Source: CAMQVM01 sp044433365
GTDB taxonomy: Bacteria > Bacteroidota > Bacteroidia > Bacteroidales > Rikenellaceae
DNA: 19,375 nucleotides
Direction: 5' to 3'
NCBI GenBank assembly: GCA_044433365.1
Contig: JAWXTR010000057.1
Span: 1-19,375 of the forward strand
Shown here: positions 1-6,238 of the stretch, in pieces
Layout: every line of letters starts with the position of its first letter
Numbering within the stretch: position 1 is the first letter of the stretch
Made by a program: the position numbers and the translations under genes
Notes under the pieces: model-generated
Seen by the model: the letters and a program-made list of their open reading frames with translations, nothing else
Database searches by the model: none
What the model was told of the DNA's origin: nothing

Positions 1-70
1 TGAGATTTTTTGCTATTGAATCGAAAATATAGTGGTTCTATATTGAGATTTAATAGTGAAAAATATCGCT
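1..70. repeat. Terminal 70-bp direct repeat, left copy
   Basis: These bases are identical, base for base, to 19306-19375, and the match ends exactly at both window edges. Seen: a perfect 70-bp direct repeat, itself partly palindromic, with inner stem 26-32/38-44 and loop TGGTT, and outer stem segments 5-22/47-64. Inferred: either the overlap of a circularly assembled molecule (unique length 19,305 bp) or two copies of an interspersed repeat at which the assembly stopped. The sequence alone cannot separate these. Confidence 0.95.
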
Positions 71-120
71 CCAAGAGTGCTATTAAGAATATGGCAATAA
101 TTGTTTTACACTACTTAATG
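71..120 (+). repeat. Right arm of the end-spanning long hairpin
   Basis: This arm pairs with 19254-19305 at the other end of the window. Together with the 70-bp core the arms form a nearly continuous stem closed by a 5-nt loop at 33-37. Matching blocks include 95-102 with 19271-19278, 104-109 with 19264-19269, 80-86 with 19287-19293, and 111-117 with 19256-19262. Most of the remaining positions are G-U compatible in + strand RNA. It was not recognised as a named element. Confidence 0.75.
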
Positions 121-310
121 TAAACAAATTTAGCTATTTTATTATAAATTTCACTTAAAAATTGTTTTTTTGATATAATTATTTTATTTTTGTTTATTAA
201 TAAAAAAATAATATTCATAATGTTATAATTTTTTAGCTTTTTTATTTACTTTTGATAGCTTATTATGAGTAATTAGCGATTTTTTGTTTTTAAAAGAGAG
301 GTGTAACATT
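121..310 (+). promoter_or_regulatory. AT-rich leader with candidate promoters for the ROK kinase
   Basis: There is no gene here. A Bacteroidota-type promoter can be read as TTG at 162-164, a 20-bp spacer and TATTTTTG at 185-192, which fits TAnnTTTG. A second perfect -7 box, TACTTTTG, lies at 247-254 without a clear -33 element. The region is so rich in A and T that one of these could be chance. A purine stretch, GAGAGG at 296-301, lies about 9 nt before the chosen ATG at 311 and can act as its ribosome binding site. Confidence 0.45.
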
Positions 311-1294
311 ATGAAACAGTTGGTTGTAGGGGTCGATATAGGTAGAGTAGAGACTCTATTTGGGTTGATTGATTTAAGTGGCAAAATTTATGCCAAGGGG
401 AGTATTCCTACCAAAAAATATCCAGATTTCGATCAATATGTCGAAGAGTTGTATATCCAAATTTTTAGTGAAATAAGAATTTTGGATGATACAGCCTTTG
501 AAGTTGTAGGCATTGGAGTTGCAGCTCCTGATGGTAATTACTACAATGGAACGATTGAAAACGCTCCAAATTTGGCGTGGAAAGGGGTGATTCCTTTTGT
601 CGACAAATTTAAGCGTTTTTTTCCGACGATTCCTGTAATTATCACAAACGATGCAAATGCAGCAGCTATTGGTGAGATGATGTTTGGTGGAGCTAAGGGG
701 ATGAAAGATTTTATCGTTGTAACTTTAAATACAGGTCTTGGAAGTGGTTTTGTGGCAAATGGTCATCTGGTTTATGGTCATGATAGTTTAGCTGGAGAGC
801 TTGGGCACGTTGTGGTAAACCACACCAGTACGGGGCGTATGTGTGGTTGCGGAAGAAGAGGTTGCGTAGAGACTTATGCCTCTGTCTCTGGGCTTAAACG
901 TACAGTATTTAAGCTGCTCGCCGACCATATATGCGACTGTGCTTTTAGAGATATTGCTTTTAATGAGCTTACAGCCGATATGATTACTCATGCGGCTTTA
1001 GAAAATGATTGTTTGGCAGTAGAGGCTTACGACTATACTAGCAAAATGCTTGGTCAGGCGTTGGCGCATGCTGTTACTATAACCTCTCCAGAGGCTATTT
1101 TTTTGGTTGGTGAGTTGGCAAAAGCAGAAAAGTATATTTTCGAGCCTACAAAAAAATATATGGATATTTATATCCTAAGAAATTTTAAAAATAAAGTTAA
1201 GATTGTTCCCTCGCAGCTAAATGCTAACGATGCTGCTATTTTAGGTGCTGCTGCGCTTATTTGGCAGGAACTTTCTGAAAATTCAATTCCCTAA
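311..1294 (+). CDS. ROK-family sugar kinase (glucokinase-like)
   Basis: A 327-residue cytoplasmic kinase of the ROK family, most likely phosphorylating a hexose or amino sugar with ATP. Seen: an N-terminal nucleotide-binding segment GVDIG (residues 7-11), the sugar-binding/catalytic block NDANAAAIGE, the second phosphate segment NTGLGSGF, GELGH, and the ROK zinc motif CGCGRRGC followed by VETYAS. ATG at 311 was preferred over the TTG at 284 because it has a purine-rich site upstream and the family normally begins with such an MKxxVVGVDIG start. Odd: the first phosphate loop, usually DIGGT, reads DIGRVETLFG, while the other motifs are intact. The next gene starts 15 bp downstream, so the two are probably co-transcribed. 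Known: ROK proteins include glucokinases, N-acetylmannosamine kinases and repressors; no helix-turn-helix precedes this one, which favours a kinase. The exact sugar cannot be told. Confidence 0.9.
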   Translation: MKQLVVGVDIGRVETLFGLIDLSGKIYAKGSIPTKKYPDFDQYVEELYIQIFSEIRILDDTAFEVVGIGVAAPDGNYYNGTIENAPNLAWKGVIPFVDKFKRFFPTIPVIITNDANAAAIGEMMFGGAKGMKDFIVVTLNTGLGSGFVANGHLVYGHDSLAGELGHVVVNHTSTGRMCGCGRRGCVETYASVSGLKRTVFKLLADHICDCAFRDIAFNELTADMITHAALENDCLAVEAYDYTSKMLGQALAHAVTITSPEAIFLVGELAKAEKYIFEPTKKYMDIYILRNFKNKVKIVPSQLNANDAAILGAAALIWQELSENSIP

Positions 1295-1309
1295 ATAAAC
1301 AAAACTAAA

Positions 1310-2470
1310 ATGAAAACTTTTTCACAATTTATCCCTACTCGCCTATATTTTGGCGCAGGTAGTGTAAACAAACTTTCAGAGGTTGCTCTTCCCGGCAAAA
1401 AAGCCTTAATTGTAATCTCTGCTGGTACTTCTATGCGTAAATTTGGCTATTTAGACAAAGTAACTACTGCTTTGGAGAGTCAAAATGTAGAGTGTGTCGT
1501 TTTCGATAAAATTCTTCCAAATCCTATTAAAGAACACGTTATGGAGGCTTCAGAGCTTTGTCGCAGAGAAAATTGCGATTTTGTAGTAGGTCTTGGGGGT
1601 GGTAGCTCTATCGACTCGGCAAAATCTATCGCTGTAATGGCTTGCAACGATGGCGACTATTGGGATTATATTCATGGTGGTACAGGTAAAGGTATGCCTC
1701 CAGTAGGTGGAGCACTTCCTATAATTGCTATAACTACAACAGCTGGTACAGGAACTGAGACAGATCCTTGGACTGTAATCACAAATGAAAACCAAAAGAT
1801 AGGTTACGGTTTTGATGCTACTTTCCCAGTTATTGCTATAGTAGATCCAGAGCTAATGCTTTCGGTTCCATCAAATCTTACCGCTTATCAAGGTTTTGAT
1901 GCCTTTTTTCACTCAGCTGAGGGTTATATTGCAACAAGTGCAACACCAATAAGTGAGCTTTATTCGCTAAAAAGTATTGAGCTTATCTACAAATCTCTAC
2001 CAACAGCGGTAGCAGATGGTAGTAATATTGAGGCAAGGGGAGATGTTGCTTTAGCCAATACACTTGCAGGGATGGTTGAGTCTACATCAAGCTGTAACTC
2101 TGAACACTCACTAGAGCACGCTATGAGTGCCTACTATCCAGCTCTTCCACATGGTGCAGGTCTTATAAGTATCTCATTAGAGTACTTCCGCACCTTTATG
2201 GCAGATTGTCCAGAGAAATATATGGCTATGGCTACTGCTATGACTGGTGAAAAGTCGACCGATCCTAACGATTTTATCACCGCTTTAGCAACTCTTCAAG
2301 AGCGTTGTGGTGTAGACAATATCAAACTATCAGAGTGGGGAGTTAAGCCCGAAGATTTCCCTAAATTGGGTCAAAATGCTCGTGAAACTATGCCAGGATT
2401 ATTTACTGTAGATCCTCGCCCAATTACTGACGCTGAGATTCAAAACATTTTTGAAAAATCATTCAAATAA
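1310..2470 (+). CDS. Iron-containing (group III) alcohol dehydrogenase
   Basis: A 386-residue cytoplasmic NAD(P)-dependent oxidoreductase of the metal-containing alcohol dehydrogenase family, which interconverts aldehydes or ketones and alcohols. Seen: Rossmann-like N-terminal part with the nucleotide-binding GGGSSIDSAK at 96-105, ITTTAGTGTE at 141-150, and a C-terminal helical metal site. By analogy with FucO the ligands would be D197 and H201 (FDAFFHSAEGY), H266 and H281 (LPHG), with H270 as the nearby conserved histidine. Full length, no truncation. The A-rich leader before ATG lacks a Shine-Dalgarno sequence, usual in this phylum. It follows the ROK kinase by 15 bp, suggesting an operon. 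It might dispose of a sugar-derived aldehyde or regenerate NAD(P), but the substrate (butanol, lactaldehyde, another) cannot be assigned. Confidence 0.92.
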   Translation: MKTFSQFIPTRLYFGAGSVNKLSEVALPGKKALIVISAGTSMRKFGYLDKVTTALESQNVECVVFDKILPNPIKEHVMEASELCRRENCDFVVGLGGGSSIDSAKSIAVMACNDGDYWDYIHGGTGKGMPPVGGALPIIAITTTAGTGTETDPWTVITNENQKIGYGFDATFPVIAIVDPELMLSVPSNLTAYQGFDAFFHSAEGYIATSATPISELYSLKSIELIYKSLPTAVADGSNIEARGDVALANTLAGMVESTSSCNSEHSLEHAMSAYYPALPHGAGLISISLEYFRTFMADCPEKYMAMATAMTGEKSTDPNDFITALATLQERCGVDNIKLSEWGVKPEDFPKLGQNARETMPGLFTVDPRPITDAEIQNIFEKSFK

Positions 2471-2480
2471 AAGGAGTAAC

Positions 2481-2556
2481 AATTGTAAATTATAAATTAT
2501 AAATGATAAATTAGTGTCGTGTAGTAATACCTATTTATAATTTATAATTTACAATT
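2481..2556. repeat. Perfect 24-bp inverted repeat made of 7-base units
   Basis: Arms 2481-2504 and 2533-2556 are exact reverse complements, separated by a 28-nt spacer. Each arm is built from a 7-base period (AAATTAT units), and further degenerate units continue to about 2581. It occupies almost the whole gap between the alcohol dehydrogenase and the glycosidase. No U-tract follows in the usual sense, so it is not a classical terminator, though the RNA could fold as a hairpin. Confidence 0.9.
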
Positions 2557-2582
2557 TATAATTAAGCTAATCATTTATAATT

Positions 2583-3659
2583 ATGAAAAGACTATCCCAA
2601 TTTTTTATCGCAGCACTAGCCTTTCTAGCAAGCTGTACTACTACACCTGAGAGAACATCAGTTTCGATTGTAGGTGAAGATTTCTACCTAAACGGTGAAG
2701 CTACTTTTAAAGGAAAAGAGTGGCGTGGACATTCTATTGAAGGTCTGCTCCCTAACAGTCGTATGGTAAACGGTATTTTTGACGACCGTACCGACTCTAC
2801 TCGTTATCGCTGGGTATATCCAGACACTAAAGTGTGGGATGCTGAGCGAAATGTTTCGGAGTTTATCGAAAATATGCCTTTATGGCGTGAAAGCGGTCTG
2901 CTTGCATTTACAATTAACCTACAGGGTGGTAGCCCTTACGGCTACTCTTCGGCACAACCATGGCATAATAGTGCAATAAATGGTGATGGTTCGCTAGATG
3001 AGGCATTTATGGGTCGTTTAGAGAGAGTTCTCGATAAAGCAGATGAGCTTGGAATGGTTGCAATTGTGGGGCTTTACTACTTTGGTCAAGAGAAGTTTAT
3101 TGATGATGAAGTAGCTGTTAAAAAAGGTGTTGAAAATAGTATAAAATGGATTATTAGCAAGGGTTACGAAAATGTAATTATTGAGATTAATAATGAGTGT
3201 AACTACTACAAAGTGCACCCTATTCTTGCCCCAGAGCGTGTGCATGAGCTTATTGCGCTAGGAAAGGGTGTAAATGTGGATGGAAAACGTCTGTTGGTAG
3301 GTACTAGCTATGGCGGAGGTCATCTACCTAGTGAAGAGGTTGTTGAGGTGTCAGATTTTATTCTTCTACACGGTAATGGTCAGCACAAACCAGAAAGAAT
3401 TGTTAAAATGGTAGAAAAGGTTAGAGCTATGAAAAGTTACACTCCAAAACCTATCGTATTTAATGAGGACGACCATTTCGATTTTGAAAAAGATTGGAAT
3501 AATTTTGTCGCAGCTACAAGCGTAGGAGCTTCATGGGGTTACTTTGACTATCGTAAAGGTGACGACCCATTTGAGCAAGGTTTTCAATGTGTTCCATCTG
3601 ATTGGTCGATTGGCTCACCTCGTAAAAAAGGATTTTTTGGATTGCTTCGCCAGTGGTAA
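2583..3659 (+). CDS. Lipoprotein glycoside hydrolase, clan GH-A (cellulase-like)
   Basis: A 358-residue secreted protein with a lipoprotein signal: basic start, hydrophobic stretch and lipobox LASC with the acylated cysteine at position 18. The mature part looks like a (beta/alpha)8 retaining glycosidase. IIEINNEC (199-206) gives the classic Asn-Glu acid/base pair N204-E205 at the end of strand 4, and IVFNED (291-296) gives nucleophile E295 at the end of strand 7. A strand-6 histidine is in LLHGNGQH (261-268). After the lipid cysteine comes TTTPER, without the clear acidic surface-export signal, so the location could be periplasmic or outer-membrane. The family is not assignable beyond a GH5-like clan GH-A fold. 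It follows the kinase and dehydrogenase, suggesting that sugar released from a beta-glycoside feeds the kinase; this is inference. It is flanked on both sides by heptad-type palindromic repeats. Confidence 0.8.
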   Translation: MKRLSQFFIAALAFLASCTTTPERTSVSIVGEDFYLNGEATFKGKEWRGHSIEGLLPNSRMVNGIFDDRTDSTRYRWVYPDTKVWDAERNVSEFIENMPLWRESGLLAFTINLQGGSPYGYSSAQPWHNSAINGDGSLDEAFMGRLERVLDKADELGMVAIVGLYYFGQEKFIDDEVAVKKGVENSIKWIISKGYENVIIEINNECNYYKVHPILAPERVHELIALGKGVNVDGKRLLVGTSYGGGHLPSEEVVEVSDFILLHGNGQHKPERIVKMVEKVRAMKSYTPKPIVFNEDDHFDFEKDWNNFVAATSVGASWGYFDYRKGDDPFEQGFQCVPSDWSIGSPRKKGFFGLLRQW

Positions 3660-3660
3660 T

Positions 3661-3723
3661 TCATAATGCATAATGCATAATTCATAATTCATAATTTTTA
3701 ATTCATTATGGATTATGAATTAT
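3661..3723. repeat. Heptamer tandem repeat and imperfect palindrome
   Basis: Directly after the glycosidase stop codon a run of CATAATG and CATAATT units repeats with a 7-base period. Its second half forms an inverted repeat: 3677-3695 pairs with 3705-3723 at 18 of 19 positions around a 9-nt loop. It is related in period and composition to the element at 2481-2556, and the two enclose exactly one gene. No protein gene lies between 3660 and 3870. Confidence 0.85.
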
Positions 3724-3825
3724 TTTGCATGTTAATTGCGGTAATATTTGATGTTTAGAAAATAAAAAAATGTTAAAATATTGCAAATTGAATCTCTCTT
3801 TAGATTTTTTTATTAACTTAGTAGC

Positions 3826-3833
3826 CATATTTG
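3826..3833 (+). promoter_or_regulatory. Candidate -7 box for the GH3 gene
   Basis: CATATTTG matches TAnnTTTG at all but its first base and is followed by CAAAGGG. Transcription would begin near 3839, leaving a leader of about 30 nt to the ATG at 3871. This supports that start over the upstream TTG at 3844, which would lie almost at the transcript end. No clear -33 TTG was found. Confidence 0.4.
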
Positions 3834-3870
3834 CAAAGGGTTTTTGTATGCCCCTTTAAATTTTATAGAT

Positions 3871-5388
3871 ATGTCATTACAATCGAGATTAATAAAGTTA
3901 TATTATAGCCAAAGGATAAAAGAGATTGATAAGTTTCGTAGGTCGGCATTGGAAGTTGCAGAAAATCAATACTCTTATCTTCTGAAATTGCTTTCGCAAA
4001 CTCAATATGGAGAGGAAAGAGGTGTGAAAGAGGGCTTGAGTTATAGAGATTTTACTTCAAAAATTCCTGTTGTTACCTATGAAGATATATCGACTGAAAT
4101 TGAGGCTGTAGTGAGAGGAGAGTGGCAGAGATTGTGCCCTTCAAAGCCAAAATGGTTTGCAAAATCGTCTGGAACAACAAATGCAGTTAGCAAATTTATC
4201 CCAACTACCGACGAAGCACTCAATTATACACACTATAGAGGTACAAAAGATGTAGCAGCTATCTACTCACACCTTTTTCCAAATGGCGCAGCTATGGATG
4301 GCAAGGTATTAACCCTAGGTGGTTCGTTAGTTAATAATCCAGAGGATAAAGAGTCGGTAATAGGCGATTTATCGGGTATCTTAATCACAAATACCCCCTC
4401 AATTCTCGATTTTAAAAGATTTCCAACAGAGCAGATAGCACTAGACTCAAATTTTGAGCGAAAAATTGCCAAAATAGCCTCCTTGTCTGTCAAACAAAAT
4501 GTTACCTCATTTGCAGGCGTGCCATCGTGGTATCTTATCCTTATGAACTCTATATTAGACTATACAGGCAAGAGTAATATGTATGAGATTTGGCCCAATA
4601 TGAGCCTTTTTGCCCATGGTGGGATGAGTTTTACGCCCTATAAAGATAGCTATAAGAAATTATTTCCATCGGAAAAAATGTGCTATATTGAGACCTATAA
4701 TGCATCGGAGGGTTTTTTTGCAATTGGCGACGATTTATCTCGTGATGATATGCTTTTAATGCTCGATTATAGAGTGTTTTACGAGTTTTTAGAGTGTTCA
4801 GAAATTGGGAGTTTTTCGGAAGTTATACCGCTTGAGGGTGTAGAGGTTGGAAAAAATTATGCTATGATAATAACCACAGCAGGAGGTTTGTGGCGATATA
4901 TGATAGGCGATACAGTAACTTTTACCTCGACCTCACCATATAGAATTAAGATTACTGGGCGCACAAAGCATTTTATTAATATTGCAGGTGAAGAGGTGAT
5001 AGTTGATAATGCCGAAAGAGCAATTTTAGAGGCGTGCAAAGCCACTGATAGTGAGGTTTTGGAGTATACTGCTGCGCCAATCTTTATGGAGGGAAGAAAT
5101 AAAGGGCGACATGAGTGGGTTTTTGAGTTTAAACGTCTACCTAACTCTTTAGATAAGTTTATTGAGGTGCTCGACAACACACTTCAGAGCATTAATTCTG
5201 ATTATAGCGTAAAGCGTGTTGGCGGAGCATTGGATTGCCCTAAAATTGTAGTTGCAGGCAGTGGAACTTTTTATAATTGGATGAAAAAGAGGGGGAAACT
5301 TGGTGGGCAGAACAAAATCCCTCGACTATCCAATGACAGGAAATATATTGATACACTCTTAGAGAACATACTGCAAGGGGAGTTCTAA
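3871..5388 (+). CDS. GH3 auxin-responsive-promoter family acyl-adenylating enzyme
   Basis: A 505-residue cytoplasmic protein of the GH3 family, a branch of the adenylate-forming (ANL) enzymes that activate a carboxylate with ATP and pass it to an amine or thiol. Seen: ATP phosphate-binding loop AKSSGTT (residues 97-103), the YNASEG motif (276-281) corresponding to the ANL aromatic-x-x-S/T-E motif, GDTV (346-349), and the hinge GRTKHFINIAGEEV (363-376). Length is usual for bacterial GH3 proteins. ATG at 3871 was chosen; an in-frame TTG at 3844 adds nine residues but lies almost at the predicted RNA start. Its last four codons overlap the left arm of the 31-bp inverted repeat around the next gene. 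Known: plant GH3s conjugate auxin or jasmonate to amino acids. The substrate of the Bacteroidota proteins is not known to me and cannot be inferred from the neighbours. Confidence 0.9.
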   Translation: MSLQSRLIKLYYSQRIKEIDKFRRSALEVAENQYSYLLKLLSQTQYGEERGVKEGLSYRDFTSKIPVVTYEDISTEIEAVVRGEWQRLCPSKPKWFAKSSGTTNAVSKFIPTTDEALNYTHYRGTKDVAAIYSHLFPNGAAMDGKVLTLGGSLVNNPEDKESVIGDLSGILITNTPSILDFKRFPTEQIALDSNFERKIAKIASLSVKQNVTSFAGVPSWYLILMNSILDYTGKSNMYEIWPNMSLFAHGGMSFTPYKDSYKKLFPSEKMCYIETYNASEGFFAIGDDLSRDDMLLMLDYRVFYEFLECSEIGSFSEVIPLEGVEVGKNYAMIITTAGGLWRYMIGDTVTFTSTSPYRIKITGRTKHFINIAGEEVIVDNAERAILEACKATDSEVLEYTAAPIFMEGRNKGRHEWVFEFKRLPNSLDKFIEVLDNTLQSINSDYSVKRVGGALDCPKIVVAGSGTFYNWMKKRGKLGGQNKIPRLSNDRKYIDTLLENILQGEF

Positions 5389-5407
5389 ATTCTGGATTTT
5401 GAGAGAT
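5377..5407 (+). repeat. 31-bp inverted repeat around the kinase gene, left arm
   Basis: This is an exact reverse complement of 6071-6101. It starts inside the last codons of the GH3 gene and includes its TAA stop (5386-5388). Weaker similarity (about 10 of 17 positions) continues inward on both sides, so the original element may be near 48 bp. Confidence 0.93.
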
Positions 5408-5445
5408 CTTAAAAGTTCCCTAAATTTAAAACCTTTTATTAGAAT

Positions 5446-6048
5446 ATGTATATAGCAGTTTCAGGAAATATAGGTAGTGGAAAGACCACTTTGGTAGAGA
5501 TTCTATCGAAGAGGCTGAATCTTACACCCTACTACGAAAGTATAGATAACCCCTATCTTGATGATTTTTATAGAGATATGAATCGTTGGGCATTTCATTT
5601 GCAGATGTCGTTTTTAGGCAAAAAAATAGAGCAATTACTCGAAATTACAGCTAGTGAATCGGATATTATCCAAGATAGAACTATCTATGAAGAGGCATAT
5701 ATATTTGTTGAGAATCTAAAATCGATGTGTCTGATTTCAACACGAGATTACGCCACCTATATGAAAGTTTTTAATCTAATTTCTGAAAAAATAGCTCGCC
5801 CCGATGTTGTAATCTACCTAAAGGCGAGCGTAGATACTCTTATGAGTCAAATTTTTAAACGTGGAAGAGAGTATGAGCTAAATATTGAGCGTAGCTACTT
5901 AGAAAAGTTAAATGGACTATACGATAATTGGATTCACAATATATATGAGGGTACGGTAATCGAAATTGATGTAGATTCATACGACTTTGTTATTAATGAC
6001 CAAATTATTGACGATATAGTCGATAAACTCAATCCATATCTTAATTGA
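5446..6048 (+). CDS. Deoxynucleoside kinase
   Basis: A 200-residue cytoplasmic kinase that phosphorylates deoxynucleosides for dNTP salvage. Seen: a P-loop GNIGSGKTT at residues 7-15, an early YYES substrate segment near 29-32, the DRTIYEE motif at 77-83 (general base and sugar-binding region of the dNK/dGK family), and an arginine-bearing lid around FKRGREYE near 137-144. Length suits the bacterial deoxyadenosine/deoxyguanosine kinase group. The start at 5446 is natural, since the P-loop begins within ten residues. It lies 57 bp after the GH3 gene on the same strand with no convincing promoter of its own, so read-through from there is likely. The gene sits between the arms of a perfect 31-bp inverted repeat. 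Which deoxynucleoside is preferred cannot be read from the sequence. Confidence 0.92.
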   Translation: MYIAVSGNIGSGKTTLVEILSKRLNLTPYYESIDNPYLDDFYRDMNRWAFHLQMSFLGKKIEQLLEITASESDIIQDRTIYEEAYIFVENLKSMCLISTRDYATYMKVFNLISEKIARPDVVIYLKASVDTLMSQIFKRGREYELNIERSYLEKLNGLYDNWIHNIYEGTVIEIDVDSYDFVINDQIIDDIVDKLNPYLN

Positions 6049-6070
6049 ATTTCTCAAGGAAATTTCTATA

Positions 6071-6101
6071 ATCTCTCAAAATCCAGAATTTAGAACTCCC
6101 C
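6071..6101 (-). repeat. 31-bp inverted repeat around the kinase gene, right arm
   Basis: Exact reverse complement of 5377-5407. A related fragment, TTAGAACTCC, occurs here at 6090-6099 and again at 6137-6146, 47 bp downstream, in the direct orientation. That suggests a partial third copy of the same repeat. Confidence 0.93.
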
Positions 6102-6168
6102 CTAAAGAAACCTCTAAAATCAATTAAAACCAATTATTAGAACTCCTCTTAAAAAAATAAACCAAGAT

Positions 6169-6208
6169 AAAAAATTGTAAGGAAAATATGCTTTCTTACA
6201 ATTTTTTT
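6169..6208 (+). terminator. Intrinsic terminator hairpin after the kinase gene
   Basis: A perfect 13-bp stem (6169-6181 with 6195-6207) with a 13-nt loop, followed by a run of seven T (6202-6208). The stem is AT-rich, as usual in this phylum, and the A-run on the other side makes it potentially bidirectional. It separates the GH3-kinase unit from the methyltransferase-SerB unit. Confidence 0.65.
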
Positions 6209-6210
6209 AT

Positions 6211-6218
6211 TACCTTTA
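6211..6218 (+). promoter_or_regulatory. Candidate -7 box for the methyltransferase-serB unit
   Basis: TACCTTTA fits TAnnTTTG except for the last base and lies 20 bp before the ATG at 6239, directly after the terminator hairpin. No convincing -33 TTG was found at 19-21 bp. The same octamer occurs in the tandem repeats at 19168-19209. Confidence 0.35.
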
Positions 6219-6238
6219 GCGATTAATAATTTAAAAAT

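Noticed and set aside
102..113. TGTTTTACACTA shared with 9273-9284 upstream of susC as a common operator
   Set aside because: A 12-bp match in very AT-rich DNA on one strand, not palindromic and not seen at other promoters here, could be chance.
284..310. TTG start at 284 extending the ROK kinase by nine residues
   Set aside because: ATG at 311 has a purine-rich site at the right distance and places the phosphate loop where the family has it.
2481..3723. Possible CRISPR array from the short regular repeats
   Set aside because: The units are 7 bp without unique spacers, and no cas gene is present.
3844..3870. TTG start at 3844 for the GH3 gene
   Set aside because: It falls within a few bases of the predicted transcript start; the ATG at 3871 fits the leader and the protein family.
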